Shown here piece by piece: positions 8,197 to 17,578 of a DNA stretch of 64,000 bases (its first letter is position 1; every line of letters starts with the position of its first letter). The notes beneath the pieces are model-generated. The model ran no database searches and was not told the DNA's origin. It was given only the letters and a program-made list of their open reading frames with translations. A program made the translations under genes and the position numbers. The stretch is from Trichloromonas sp034006665 (GTDB taxonomy: Bacteria; Desulfobacterota; Desulfuromonadia; Desulfuromonadales; Trichloromonadaceae), in NCBI RefSeq assembly GCF_034006665.1, contig NZ_JAVESI010000008.1:30485-94484 (forward strand). The letters are read 5' to 3'.

Positions 8197-10098
8197 ATGA
8201 CCGCCAACAAGCATGAATTCAAAGCCGAGGTCAACAAGATTCTCGACCTGATGATCCACTCCCTCTACTCGCACAAGGAAATCTTCCTGCGCGAGTTGAT
8301 CTCCAACGCCTCGGATGCCATCGACAAGGCCCGCTATCAGGCACTGACCGACAAATCCCTGCTTGAAGGCGGCGAGGACTGGAAGATCGAGCTGATCCCC
8401 GACAAAGCGGCCGGAACCCTGACGGTACGGGACAACGGCATCGGCATGAGCCGCGACGAGGCGGCCGAGGCGCTCGGCACCATCGCCCACTCGGGGACCA
8501 AGGAGTTCATGAAGCTGCTGGAGAGCCGCGAGGTCAAGGATAATCCCGAACTCATCGGCCAGTTCGGGGTCGGTTTCTATTCGGCCTTCATGGTCGCCGA
8601 CCAGGTCAGCGTCCTCACCCGCAAGGCCGGGGCGGACGCCGGCCACGCCGTGCGTTGGGAGTCCAACGCCGACGGCACCTATACCCTGGAAGACGCCGAA
8701 AAGGCGGGCAAGGGGACGGACGTCATCCTCAAACTCAAGGACGACGCCAAGGAATTTCTCGAAGAGTGGGAACTGCGCAAGATCGTCAAGCAGTATTCGG
8801 ATTTCATCGAATATCCGGTGGTCATGAACGTGACCCGTTCCAAACCCGATCCCGATGACAAAGAGAAGACCGTCAGCGAAACGACGGAGGAGACCCTCAA
8901 CTCGCGCAAGGCGATCTGGCTTAAGGACAAGGCCGAGATCACCGCCGAGGAATACAACGAATTCTACAAGCACATCTCCCACGACTTCAGTGATCCGGCG
9001 CGGGTGATCCACTATCGCGCCGAGGGGACCACCGAGTTCTCGGCCCTGCTCTACCTGCCAAGCAAGCGCCCCTTCGACATCTTCTATCAGGATTACAAGA
9101 TCGGCCCGACCCTCTACGTGCGCCGGGTGCAGATCATGGATCACTGCGAGGCGATGCTGCCGACCTATTTGCGCTTTGTGCGCGGCGTGGTGGAATCTTC
9201 CGATCTGCCTCTCAACGTCAGCCGGGAAATCCTTCAGGACAACAAGACCGTCACGGTTATCAAGAAGAGCCTGACCAAGAAGATCCTCGACACCCTGGCC
9301 GAGATGAAGCGCGACGATGCCGAGGCTTACGGCGCCTTCTACGAGCAGTTCGGCCGCATCCTCAAGGAAGGCATCCATCACGATTTCGAGCGCCGGGAAA
9401 CCATCGCCGACCTGCTCCTTTTCGAATCGACCAAGACCGAGCCCGGCAAGAAGATTACCCTGGCCGAGTACGTTGAGCGCATGCAGCCGGAGCAGAAGGA
9501 GATCTACTACATCACCGGTCCCGACCGTGCCGCCGTCGAGTCCTCCCCCTACCTGGAGGTCTTCAAGGAAAAAGAGATCGAAGTGCTGATCATGACCGAC
9601 GACTTCGACGACATCATCATCAGCGGCCTCGGTGTCTATAAAGAGAAGGAATTCCAGTCGGCGATCAAGGGCGACCTCGACCTAGGGGACGCCAAGAAGG
9701 AGGAAAAACAGAAAGAATTCGGCGATCTGCTCGAACTGATGAAGGACGAGTTGAAAGATCTGGTCGCCGCCGTGCGCGTCTCCGGGCGGCTGAAGGATTC
9801 GGCGGTCTGTCTGGTCGCCGGCGAGCACGACCTCGACCCGAAGATGGTCAAGATGTTCCAGGCCATGGGCCAGGAAGTACCCAAGGGCCAGCGGGTGCTG
9901 GAGGTCAACCCCGATCACGAGTTGATCGCGCGCATGAAGGGGATTTTTGCCGCCGACAAGGAGAGCCCCCGGCTCAAGGAATATGTCGGCCTGCTCTACG
10001 ATCAAGCCCTGCTTCTTGAAGGAGAAGCGCCGCGCAACCCGGTCGCCTTCGCCAAGGCCCTGTCGAAACTCATGGCCGAAGGGGCGGGCGAGAACTGA
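8197..10098 (+). CDS. htpG: Molecular chaperone HtpG (Hsp90)
   Basis: 633-residue cytosolic Hsp90 homologue, an ATP-dependent dimeric chaperone. The N-terminal GHKL ATPase carries the expected motifs: ELISNASDAIDKARY, DNGIGMSRDEA and GQFGVGFYSAFMVAD. The middle domain has RRVQIMD and the catalytic-loop arginine region LPLNVSREILQ. The C-terminal dimerisation domain follows. AGGAGG precedes the ATG. It has its own sigma-70-like promoter and terminator, so it appears monocistronic. Length is normal for bacterial HtpG. Confidence 0.98.
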   Translation: MTANKHEFKAEVNKILDLMIHSLYSHKEIFLRELISNASDAIDKARYQALTDKSLLEGGEDWKIELIPDKAAGTLTVRDNGIGMSRDEAAEALGTIAHSGTKEFMKLLESREVKDNPELIGQFGVGFYSAFMVADQVSVLTRKAGADAGHAVRWESNADGTYTLEDAEKAGKGTDVILKLKDDAKEFLEEWELRKIVKQYSDFIEYPVVMNVTRSKPDPDDKEKTVSETTEETLNSRKAIWLKDKAEITAEEYNEFYKHISHDFSDPARVIHYRAEGTTEFSALLYLPSKRPFDIFYQDYKIGPTLYVRRVQIMDHCEAMLPTYLRFVRGVVESSDLPLNVSREILQDNKTVTVIKKSLTKKILDTLAEMKRDDAEAYGAFYEQFGRILKEGIHHDFERRETIADLLLFESTKTEPGKKITLAEYVERMQPEQKEIYYITGPDRAAVESSPYLEVFKEKEIEVLIMTDDFDDIIISGLGVYKEKEFQSAIKGDLDLGDAKKEEKQKEFGDLLELMKDELKDLVAAVRVSGRLKDSAVCLVAGEHDLDPKMVKMFQAMGQEVPKGQRVLEVNPDHELIARMKGIFAADKESPRLKEYVGLLYDQALLLEGEAPRNPVAFAKALSKLMAEGAGEN

Positions 10099-10124
10099 GG
10101 CTCGGTTTGAGTCTGGGATGAAAA

Positions 10125-10170
10125 GCGGCGGAGTCGGGTCAGTGACCCGGCTCCGCCGTTGCTGTTTTTA
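10125..10170 (+). terminator. Intrinsic terminator of htpG
   Basis: Long GC stem: CGGCGGAG and CGGGTCA on the 5' side pair with TGACCCG and CTCCGCCG on the 3' side (about 10126-10158), followed by TTGCTGTTTTTA. Confidence 0.88.
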
Positions 10171-10372
10171 GGGATTGTACCGGTCTTTTCTATTCAAGGG
10201 AGCGATCAAAAAGAGTTCTTCCTCGCTTTTTATACGCTGGTTTCGGTGTTTTTCGCCTCGATCATCTCGCCCTCGTCGTTCTCATCATTGGCATCACGAA
10301 AAAATCCGGCATACTTGATTTTAGAGGGGTGCCGGAAGCGCATGGGCCGTGTCATCCCCGATTGGAGGGTGG

Positions 10373-10921
10373 ATGAATCTTCCCAATGCGATCAGCCTGT
10401 TGCGCATCCTTCTGGTGGCGCCCTTTCTCGTGGCAGTCATCTATCGCCACTATCCCCTGGCTTTGGGGATTTTTCTCTTGGCGGGATTCTCCGATTTTCT
10501 CGACGGCTTTCTGGCTCGCCGCCTGGGGCAGAAATCCCTCCTCGGCGCCTTTCTCGATCCCCTGGGGGATCGCTTGCTGACCACCGTCGCTTATGTATCT
10601 CTGGCCATTCAGGATTTACTGCCTCCGTGGCTGGCGGTGACGGTGGTCGCCAAGGATCTCTACGTGGCCATCGGTGCCGCCATCCTCTATGTCGCCGGCT
10701 ACCGTTTCGTCGCCGCCGCCAGCCTCTGGGGGAAGTTGGCGACGCTTTTGCAGTTTCTGACAACCGCCCTGATTCTTTTGGCGGTAGTCGGTTTCTTCCC
10801 CCGGTCGCTCTTTCCCCTATTCCTCCTGACCGGTCTGATCACCATCGTCGCCTGCCTTGATTACATCCGTCAGGGGGTGCGGCTTTTCAGTCTCCACCCC
10901 GATCGGGGAGGGGAGGGATGA
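10373..10921 (+). CDS. CDP-alcohol phosphatidyltransferase (PgsA-like)
   Basis: 182-residue polytopic membrane enzyme that transfers a phosphatidyl group from CDP-diacylglycerol to an alcohol. The diagnostic motif DG-x2-AR-x8-G-x3-D-x3-D is complete in DGFLAR...GAFLDPLGD near residues 43-67. Five or six hydrophobic segments follow. The start at 10373 is chosen because GGAGGG lies just upstream and MNLPNAISLLRI is the usual family N-terminus. The acceptor (glycerol-3-phosphate, cardiolipin-type or inositol-type) cannot be assigned. It lies 190 bp before the PBP gene in the same direction, both being envelope functions. Confidence 0.88.
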   Translation: MNLPNAISLLRILLVAPFLVAVIYRHYPLALGIFLLAGFSDFLDGFLARRLGQKSLLGAFLDPLGDRLLTTVAYVSLAIQDLLPPWLAVTVVAKDLYVAIGAAILYVAGYRFVAAASLWGKLATLLQFLTTALILLAVVGFFPRSLFPLFLLTGLITIVACLDYIRQGVRLFSLHPDRGGEG

Positions 10922-11114
10922 CGGCTTTGCCCCGGGCTTCCGGCGTGGTCGCTGAGGTTTTTGTCCGTCGCGATCTTTTCCCCCGAAAGCGGATTTTTTA
11001 ATGCATCGTGGTGGGAAGTTGGTGTAATCTGCTCGGGTTACCGTACGTTTTCCAAAGATCTCTATGGTTGATTGACACATCAGGCCCCGCCGATTTTCTC
11101 CTGTCAGGCTGCTC

Positions 11115-12656
11115 ATGTCCTTTTCAAAAAAATCGTGGTCCCGTCCTACCCAGGTCGGCAGTTGGCGCGACTATCAGTCTTCCCTCCCCAAACATTATCC
11201 CCGTTGTGCTTGGCCGCGCGACCGGAAGCGGCGGATTTCCCCTGTCGCTCCAATCGTGGCGGGAGGGTTTGTGCTGCTGGCGCTCTTTGGCCTGTTCGGT
11301 TTTATGCGCGGCGACGGCGAAGCCCCCGCTCCGGTTGTCGCGGCGACGGCGTCGAATCCGGTGGATGCGATGGCGCAAACGCCGGCAGAGGAGGTTGTGC
11401 CGGCGGCTCAGGCGGCCGCTGAGCCAGCTTTGTCCTTGGCGGCAGACCCTTCGTCGGCGTCGGTGGTCGCGCCCCTGCCCGAGGTCGACGGACCGCTCAA
11501 TCGGGAGCAGGTGCGGCACTTGCTCAATGGGCGGATGTTCGCTAACCTGACCGAGAAAAATCTGCTTCTGCCGGTCGCCGACGGCGTCTTGCAGGTGGAA
11601 ACCAGCCTCGATCCCGATCTGCAGAACTTTCTCCTCGCCGGACTTGACCGCAAGAATTCCCGTCATCTCGGCATTGTCGTCATGGAACCCGTCAGTGGCC
11701 GAGTGCTGGCCCTGGTCGGTTTCGACCGCACCAACGCCGCGTGCAATCCCTGCCTGCAAAGCGAATTTCCCGCCGCCAGCCTCTTCAAGATCGTCACGGC
11801 GGCGACGGCGGTCGATCTGCTCGGTTATTCCGCCGACTCACCCATGCATTTCAACGGCGGCAAGCATACCCTCTACAAGGGGCAACTGACGGAACGGGTC
11901 GATCGCAATACCACCACCGTTCCCTTTGCCGAGGCTTTCGCCGATTCGATCAATCCGGTCTTCGGCAAACTTGGCGAACTGCGCCTGGGTCGGCCCCTGC
12001 TGGAAAGAGGCGCCGCTACTTTCGGCTTCAACCGACCTCTCGATTTTGACGTCAGTCTCCCCCCCAGCCATTTTCAGGTCAATGACGACCCCTATCACTG
12101 GGCAGAGATCGCCAGCGGCTTCAACCGGCAGACGACCCTCTCTCCGTTGCATGGCGCGGCGCTGGTCGCGGCGATTCTCAACGACGGACGGATGCCGCCG
12201 CAAACGGTCGTCGAGCGCATCGCCGACGAGGAGGGGGATTTCCTCTACCAGGCCGGACCGGTGCCGGGACGCCAGATTATGTCCCCGCGTGCCGCCGGGG
12301 AACTGAAGCGGATGATGGAGGCCACCGTCGCCACCGGCACCGCCCGCAAGGCCTTTCGCGGCCATGAGAAAGACGCGGTTCTGGGCAATCTGCGTCTCGG
12401 CGGCAAAACCGGTTCGATCAGTAACACCGCCCGCGATGTGCGTTACGACTGGTTTGTCGGCTATGCCAAGGAACGGCAGGGAGGGCGGCAGCTGGTGGTT
12501 TCGGTCATGGTTGGTCACGAGGATTTCATCGGCACCCGCGCCGGCGAATACGCCCGCCGGGCGATCAGCCACTATTTTTCCGCGCCCGCCGTGGTGACGG
12601 GATCTCTCCCCGGCAGTTTCGCGCCTCAGACCTCCGCTCCTGCCCCGGCCCTTTGA
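11115..12656 (+). CDS. Penicillin-binding protein, transpeptidase domain
   Basis: 513 residues. A basic cytoplasmic N-terminus is followed by one membrane segment (about 45-63), an Ala/Pro/Glu-rich linker to about 125, then a penicillin-binding transpeptidase domain. All three active-site motifs are seen: SxxK in PAASLFK (Ser222, Lys225), SxN in ADSINPVF, and KTG in GGKTGSI. No glycosyltransferase domain and no long class B dimerisation domain are present, so it is a compact monofunctional D,D-transpeptidase-like protein of the periplasm. It is 12 bp ahead of the HEPN-MNT pair. Division, elongation and sporulation-like roles cannot be told apart. Confidence 0.87.
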   Translation: MSFSKKSWSRPTQVGSWRDYQSSLPKHYPRCAWPRDRKRRISPVAPIVAGGFVLLALFGLFGFMRGDGEAPAPVVAATASNPVDAMAQTPAEEVVPAAQAAAEPALSLAADPSSASVVAPLPEVDGPLNREQVRHLLNGRMFANLTEKNLLLPVADGVLQVETSLDPDLQNFLLAGLDRKNSRHLGIVVMEPVSGRVLALVGFDRTNAACNPCLQSEFPAASLFKIVTAATAVDLLGYSADSPMHFNGGKHTLYKGQLTERVDRNTTTVPFAEAFADSINPVFGKLGELRLGRPLLERGAATFGFNRPLDFDVSLPPSHFQVNDDPYHWAEIASGFNRQTTLSPLHGAALVAAILNDGRMPPQTVVERIADEEGDFLYQAGPVPGRQIMSPRAAGELKRMMEATVATGTARKAFRGHEKDAVLGNLRLGGKTGSISNTARDVRYDWFVGYAKERQGGRQLVVSVMVGHEDFIGTRAGEYARRAISHYFSAPAVVTGSLPGSFAPQTSAPAPAL

Positions 12657-12668
12657 AGGTGTTTTCCC

Positions 12669-13100
12669 ATGCCGTTGAACACCGCCCATTATGCGCGCTG
12701 TATCGATACGCTTGAATCGTCTCTGGTGTTGTTGCAGGGGGCGGCGTTGGGGTCCATCGAATATGAAATCTTCCGCAATGCGGTGGTTAAGGGCTTCGAG
12801 CTGACCTTGGAGACCGCTGGGAAGTTACTGCGCAAGGCGCTCAAGGACTATAGCGGCAATCCGCGCGAGGTGGATCGGCTCACCTTCAAGGAACTGCTGC
12901 GTCATGGGGGCAAGCATGGCCTGCTGAGCGTTGCCGCCGTGGAGCGCTGGTTCGACTACCGCGATAACCGAAACAGTATCGCGCATGACTATGGCGTCGC
13001 TTTTGCCGAGGAAACCCTCACCCTGTTGCCGGGGTTTATTGCCGACGCCCGCACTCTGGAAACCACCCTGCGGGAGCGGCTGGGGGGAGGCGATGCTTGA
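12669..13100 (+). CDS. HEPN-domain protein (nucleotidyltransferase substrate-binding, HI0074-like); probable toxin
   Basis: 143-residue all-helical HEPN protein of the HI0074/nucleotidyltransferase substrate-binding family. The RNase-type motif is intact as RNSIAHDY, with Arg101, His106 and Tyr108: exactly RX4HXY. In studied HEPN-MNT toxin-antitoxin systems the Tyr of this motif is AMPylated by the MNT partner, which silences the RNase. The gene overlaps the MNT gene by 8 bp. It lies 12 bp after the PBP stop, so it may be co-transcribed with it. The HI0073/HI0074 branch is less well studied than the SO_3166/MntA type, so the toxin role is inferred. Confidence 0.85.
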   Translation: MPLNTAHYARCIDTLESSLVLLQGAALGSIEYEIFRNAVVKGFELTLETAGKLLRKALKDYSGNPREVDRLTFKELLRHGGKHGLLSVAAVERWFDYRDNRNSIAHDYGVAFAEETLTLLPGFIADARTLETTLRERLGGGDA

Positions 13101-13413
13101 ACTGCGACCTGAGTGGCTGGCCGGGGTGCGGCGGCTGCTCGCTCAATATGTGCCCGATGCGGAAGTACTCGCTTTTGGCAGCCGCGTCAACGGCAGCGCC
13201 CATGAAGGCAGTGATCTCGATCTGCTGATTCGTAACCCCGAAGCCCCCGAGCGTTCCCAGCCCCGCCTGAATCAATTGCGCACCGCTTTTGCGGAAAGTT
13301 CCCTGCCGATTCTTGTGGATCTTCTCGATTGGGCCGTGATCCCCGAGGATTTTCGCGCCGAGATTCGCAAGGGGCCGGTGGAGATTCTGCAACCGGGGCG
13401 CCGTCAGGATTAA
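13093..13413 (+). CDS. Minimal nucleotidyltransferase (MNT, HI0073-like); probable antitoxin
   Basis: 106-residue pol-beta-type minimal nucleotidyltransferase. The catalytic signature GSRVNG-x4-GSDLDLLI is present (Gly29-Ser30, Asp41, Asp43), with a third acidic residue in ILVDLLDW (Asp76). The start at 13093 overlaps the HEPN stop in a way that suggests translational coupling. Known MNT antitoxins transfer AMP to a HEPN tyrosine; that activity is inferred here from motif and partner. Only 24 bp separate it from the first radical SAM gene. Confidence 0.87.
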   Translation: MLELRPEWLAGVRRLLAQYVPDAEVLAFGSRVNGSAHEGSDLDLLIRNPEAPERSQPRLNQLRTAFAESSLPILVDLLDWAVIPEDFRAEIRKGPVEILQPGRRQD

Positions 13414-13437
13414 ACCAGAGTCAGGAAGGTCAAGTTC

Positions 13438-14703
13438 ATGAAAATGCTGCTGATCTATCCCCGCTGGCCGAAGTTGGAGCGGCAGACCGAGTTTCACCTG
13501 CCGCCGCACGGGCCGGTGGTCTTCGCCGCGACGCTACCGCCCGAGGTGGAGGTCGAATTCGTCGACGAGAATCTGGAAACCGTCGATTTCAGCGCGAGCA
13601 GCGATCTGGTCGCCCTGTCGGTGATGCTCAGCTGCCAGCTTCCCCGTGCCTTTGAGATCGCCCGCCGTTTTCGCGAGCAGGGACGCACGGTGATCTTCGG
13701 TGGCATTGCCGTGATGCTCCACGCCGAGGAAGTTGCGCTTCATGCCGATGCCATTTTTCTCGGCGAAGCCGAAGGGCGCATGGCGGCGGTCATCGAGGAT
13801 TTCCGGACCGGGCGACTGAAGCCGGTTTACGACTACATGAACAACCATCCGGACATCCACCTAGTTGGCACCGCCCGTCGCTCCATCCTCAATCGCGAGC
13901 TCTACAACTACCGAGGGGTGCAGATGCTTGATCTGGTTCACGCTTCTCGGGGTTGCAAGTTCAATTGTTTCCCCTGCTGCACCGGCTACCTTGGCGGCAA
14001 AAAGTTCCGGCCGCGGCCCATCGATCAAGTCATCGCCGAGATGGAGGCGATCGAGAACAACCGCCTCTTTATCGTCGACAACTCCCTGGCCCAGGATCGC
14101 CAGTGGCTGAAAGAGCTCTTCACGGCGATGATCCCGCTGAAGAAGAAATGGGTTTCCCACCCGATCCTTGACGATCCGGAAATCCTCAAACTGGCCGCCG
14201 ACGCCGGCGCCTGGTATGTCTATCAGGCGGTCTTCGACACCTCCGACACTATCCGCAACCGCATCCGCCGCCTCAAGGAATACGGCATCGGCATCGAGGG
14301 GACGATCATCCTCGGCACCGACGACCAGGACGAGGACGCCATCAAGCGGCTGGTCGATTTCCTCATGGAGGTTGAACTCGACGTCGCTGAATTCACCATC
14401 ATGACCCCCTTCCCCCACTCGCCGATCCGCGCCCAACTGGAGCGCGACGGGCGCATCCTCTCCAACAACTGGCTTGATTACAGCGCCGATAAGGTTGTCT
14501 TCCAACCGAAACGCATGACGCCGGAGAAATTGCAGGAGCTGTTCTATTATGCTTGGGACACTTTCTATGCCAACGGCGGCTACGCCCTGAGGATGGGGGA
14601 GTTGTTCAAGACCGTGATGCGTCGGGAGATGGACGACGGCACCTATCGCCGCTACAATCCCCGCACCCGGCGCGGTTTCCACGGCGTCCGAAAACAGGCA
14701 TGA
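13438..14703 (+). CDS. B12-binding-type radical SAM protein (rSAM 1)
   Basis: 421 residues. An N-terminal Rossmann-like cobalamin-binding-type domain (about 1-115, without a DxHxxG motif) is followed by a radical SAM core with CxxxCxxC at Cys173, Cys177 and Cys180 for the [4Fe-4S] cluster. The C-terminal third has the usual long helices of BchE/HpnJ-like enzymes. Such enzymes do methylations, cyclisations or C-C bond chemistry on unactivated carbons. It is the first of three tandem rSAM genes and its stop overlaps the next start (ATGA). It follows the MNT gene by 24 bp with AGGAAGG upstream. The substrate is unknown; a lipid or acyl-ACP is inferred from downstream genes. Confidence 0.85.
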   Translation: MKMLLIYPRWPKLERQTEFHLPPHGPVVFAATLPPEVEVEFVDENLETVDFSASSDLVALSVMLSCQLPRAFEIARRFREQGRTVIFGGIAVMLHAEEVALHADAIFLGEAEGRMAAVIEDFRTGRLKPVYDYMNNHPDIHLVGTARRSILNRELYNYRGVQMLDLVHASRGCKFNCFPCCTGYLGGKKFRPRPIDQVIAEMEAIENNRLFIVDNSLAQDRQWLKELFTAMIPLKKKWVSHPILDDPEILKLAADAGAWYVYQAVFDTSDTIRNRIRRLKEYGIGIEGTIILGTDDQDEDAIKRLVDFLMEVELDVAEFTIMTPFPHSPIRAQLERDGRILSNNWLDYSADKVVFQPKRMTPEKLQELFYYAWDTFYANGGYALRMGELFKTVMRREMDDGTYRRYNPRTRRGFHGVRKQA

Positions 14704-16073
14704 GCCGGGTTTTTCTCCTCTCCGCCAATGTCGTCACCGAACCCTATCCGGTCTATCCTCTGGGCATGGCGGTGATCGCCGGAGCCTTGGACCGTGCCGG
14801 GCATACCCTGCGCCAGTTTGATTTTCTTGCCGCCGGCCAGTCCGAAGAGGCGCTGCGCGCGGCCCTTCGGGATTTTGCTCCGGATTTCGTCTGCCTCTCC
14901 CTGCGCAACATCGACAACGTTGACTCCTTCGACGGTGAGGAGGGCTGGTATCTCGCCCGCACCCAGAGGCTGACGGCACTGGTGCGGGAGACGACGAAGG
15001 CGCCGCTGATCGTCGGCGGTCCGGCCTTCTCGATCATGCCCGAGGCGATTCTCGACTATTTCGGTGCCGACTGCGGCGTCGTTGGTGAAGGGGAGCGGGT
15101 CTTGGTGGGCTTGCTGGAGGATTGGGCGGCGGGGCGGTCGCTGCCGCGTCTGGCGAGCGAACCAGGGGCGGGGATTCCCGGAGCGGAGATGGCGGCGCCG
15201 CTGCTGGTGCCGGAGTTGGTGGAGTATTACCGCGAACGCTCGGGGATGGCCAATCTTCAAACCAAACGTGGCTGCCCCTTTCACTGCGCCTACTGCACCT
15301 ATCCCGGTCTCGAAGGCAAGGTCTTTCGCTGCCGTCCGCCCGAGGCGGTGGTCGACGACATCGAGCGCCTGCACCGGGAACACGGCATCGACCATCTTTT
15401 TTTCACCGATTCCATCTTCAACGACCCGGTCGGTCATTACCTGACGGTCGCCGAAGAGATTCTGCGGCGCGGCGTACAGTTGCGTTGGAGTGCCTTCTTC
15501 CGTCCCCAGGGGCTTGGTTCCCCGGAACTGGCCCTGCTCAAACAATCCGGCCTCTACGCCCTGGAACTGGGGACCGACGCCGCCAGCGACGCGACCCTAG
15601 CTGGGCTCGGCAAGGATTTTTCCTTCGCCGAGGTTGAGGCGGTCAACCGCGCCTGCGTTGCCGCACGCCTCCCCTGCGCCCATTTCGTCATCTTCGGTGG
15701 TCCCGGTGAAACCGAGGCGACGGTGCGCGAAGGTCTCGCCAACCTGGAGCGGCTGGAACACACCGTGGTCTTTGCCTTTTCCGGTATCCGCCTGCTGAGC
15801 AAGGCCCCCCTGCACGCCCGCGCCATTCGCGAGGGGTTGGTGACGGCCGACCAGTCGCTGCTCCATCCCCTCTACTACTTCGCCCCCGGCCTCGACCGAG
15901 AATGGATGAACGCAACCATTGAACAGGCCTTTCATGGCTGTCGCGACCGCATCTTCCCCCCCTCCGAGGGGCAGAAACGCATGCAGGTGATGCAGCACTT
16001 CGGTTTTCGCGGACTGCTCTGGGACAGGCTGATCGCCTTCGACAGGCCGCGGAGGGGGCATGGCGGCCGCTGA
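14700..16073 (+). CDS. B12-binding-type radical SAM protein (rSAM 2)
   Basis: 457 residues with the same layout as rSAM 1: a cobalamin-binding-like domain (about 1-140) with APLIVGGPAFS and GVVGEGERV, then a radical SAM core with Cys192, Cys196 and Cys199 (GCPFHCAYC). The start is the ATG overlapping the previous stop. The C-terminus contains TSPG-like PLYYFAPGL, a feature of lipid-cluster rSAM proteins, though this is my impression and not proof. It overlaps rSAM 3 by 14 bp, so the three are translationally coupled. Probably a radical methylase or cyclase; the reaction is unassigned. Confidence 0.85.
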   Translation: MSRVFLLSANVVTEPYPVYPLGMAVIAGALDRAGHTLRQFDFLAAGQSEEALRAALRDFAPDFVCLSLRNIDNVDSFDGEEGWYLARTQRLTALVRETTKAPLIVGGPAFSIMPEAILDYFGADCGVVGEGERVLVGLLEDWAAGRSLPRLASEPGAGIPGAEMAAPLLVPELVEYYRERSGMANLQTKRGCPFHCAYCTYPGLEGKVFRCRPPEAVVDDIERLHREHGIDHLFFTDSIFNDPVGHYLTVAEEILRRGVQLRWSAFFRPQGLGSPELALLKQSGLYALELGTDAASDATLAGLGKDFSFAEVEAVNRACVAARLPCAHFVIFGGPGETEATVREGLANLERLEHTVVFAFSGIRLLSKAPLHARAIREGLVTADQSLLHPLYYFAPGLDREWMNATIEQAFHGCRDRIFPPSEGQKRMQVMQHFGFRGLLWDRLIAFDRPRRGHGGR

Positions 16074-17502
16074 ACGCATCCTCTTGGTCCACCCCCTCGG
16101 CTACAGGGCGGAAGCCGCCGGGCGCGACATCTCGCGGCTGGCCAACATCATGCCTCCCTTGGGGCTGGCGAGCATCGCCGCCTGGCTGGAGCGGCAGGGC
16201 TGCGCCGTCGATCTCGTCGACTGCCATGCCCACCCCGATGCGGAAAGCCGCATCCATGAGCTTTTGCGCAGCGCACGGCCGGGCTGGATCGGTTTCAGTT
16301 GCACCACGTCCAGCTTCCTCGACGGTGTCCGCCTGGCGCGGCTGGCGAAAAGCGAACAGCCGGACATTCGCGCCGTCTTCGGCGGCCCTCACGTCTCGGC
16401 GCTAAAGGAGCGGGTGCTGACCGATTTCCCGGAGGTCGATGTCATCGTGGTCGGCGAGGGGGAAGAGACGCTGGCCGCGCTCCTCGCCTCCGGCGGCGAA
16501 AATCTCGCGGACATCCCCGGGGTGGTCTTCCGCGACGGCGGCGTACCGCGCTTCACCGGCTACCGGGAGCCGGGTCTGGAACTCGATAACCTGCCTTTTC
16601 CCGCCTACGAAAAGCTTGACGGCTACCCCAAGGCCTACCAGCTGCCGATCTTCAACTACCCCAAGGCGCCCAACAGCAGCTGCATCTCCAGCCGGGGTTG
16701 CCCCTACGCCTGCAGCTACTGCGACCGCTCGGTCTTCCGTCGCACCTTCCGCTACAATTCGGCCGACTACCTCTACGACCATCTGCGCTACCTGCGCGAG
16801 CGCTTCGGCGTGCGTCACGTCAACTTTTACGACGACCAGTTCACCTTCAACCGGGGGCGGATCGAAGCCCTGTGCCGGAAGCTCATCGATGAGCCCCTGG
16901 GGCTGACCTACAACTGCGCGGTGCGGGCCGAGCATGTCGACCCCGAACTTCTACGGCTGATGAAGGCCGCCGGCTGCTGGATGGCCAGCCTCGGCATCGA
17001 AACCGGCGACCCCGAGTTGCTGGCGAAACACCGGCAGAATCCCGATCTGGAGATGCTCGCCGAGAAGATTCGTCAGATCAAGGCGGCCGGCATTCGCGTC
17101 AAGGGGCTGCTGATGATGGGCCTTCCCGGCGAGAGCGAGGCGAGCATCCGCAAAAGTATGGATTACGTCTTTTCCCTGCCCATCGACGACTTCAACCTCT
17201 CCAAATTCACCCCCTTTCCGGGCACGCCGATCTACGAAAACGCCCGCGAACTCGGGACTTTCGACGAGGACTGGACGAAGATGGACTGCATGCACTTCCA
17301 GTTCGTCCCGAACGGCATGACCCGCGCGCGCCTGGAAGAACTCTTCACCCTCTACTACAAGAGCCATTTCCAGCGCCCGCAGGTACTCCTCGGCTATCTC
17401 GCCATGCTCTGGAAATCCCCCGATTCCTGGCGCCGCTTCGCTCTGAACCTGGGAAGTTTCCTGCGCTTCGCCCGCAGCAGCAAGCGCATTGATGAATCTT
17501 GA
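16060..17502 (+). CDS. B12-binding-type radical SAM protein (rSAM 3)
   Basis: 480 residues. The N-terminal cobalamin-binding-type domain (1-150) has FGGPHVSA and VVGEGEETL. The radical SAM core has Cys214, Cys218 and Cys221 (SRGCPYACSYC), followed by FYDDQFTFN and GIETGD blocks typical of BchE-type enzymes. An LMMGLPGESE loop matches SAM-binding in this group. It starts inside the end of rSAM 2. After its stop the direction is kept but base composition drops sharply into the restriction-modification pair. Its cluster partners (ACP, ketosynthase, acyltransferase) resume at 20 kb, which suggests an operon broken by insertion. Confidence 0.87.
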   Translation: MAAAERILLVHPLGYRAEAAGRDISRLANIMPPLGLASIAAWLERQGCAVDLVDCHAHPDAESRIHELLRSARPGWIGFSCTTSSFLDGVRLARLAKSEQPDIRAVFGGPHVSALKERVLTDFPEVDVIVVGEGEETLAALLASGGENLADIPGVVFRDGGVPRFTGYREPGLELDNLPFPAYEKLDGYPKAYQLPIFNYPKAPNSSCISSRGCPYACSYCDRSVFRRTFRYNSADYLYDHLRYLRERFGVRHVNFYDDQFTFNRGRIEALCRKLIDEPLGLTYNCAVRAEHVDPELLRLMKAAGCWMASLGIETGDPELLAKHRQNPDLEMLAEKIRQIKAAGIRVKGLLMMGLPGESEASIRKSMDYVFSLPIDDFNLSKFTPFPGTPIYENARELGTFDEDWTKMDCMHFQFVPNGMTRARLEELFTLYYKSHFQRPQVLLGYLAMLWKSPDSWRRFALNLGSFLRFARSSKRIDES

Positions 17503-17527
17503 AAGAAATAGGTTTTACCGGCATGAT
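17499..17527 (+). promoter_or_regulatory. Candidate promoter for the restriction-modification genes
   Basis: TTGAAA (17499-17504), 17-nt spacer, CATGAT (17522-17527), placed at the composition change between rSAM 3 and the methylase. The -10 is a moderate match, so this is tentative. Confidence 0.4.
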
Positions 17528-17578
17528 TGTGACGTGTTTCTTCGATTTTGTCCCTGTCCCCTGCCACAGGAGATCCTT

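Noticed and set aside
10159..10860. 233-codon frame overlapping the phosphatidyltransferase
   Set aside because: Arg/Ser/Gly-rich out-of-frame translation; the other frame has the CDP-alcohol motif and membrane helices.
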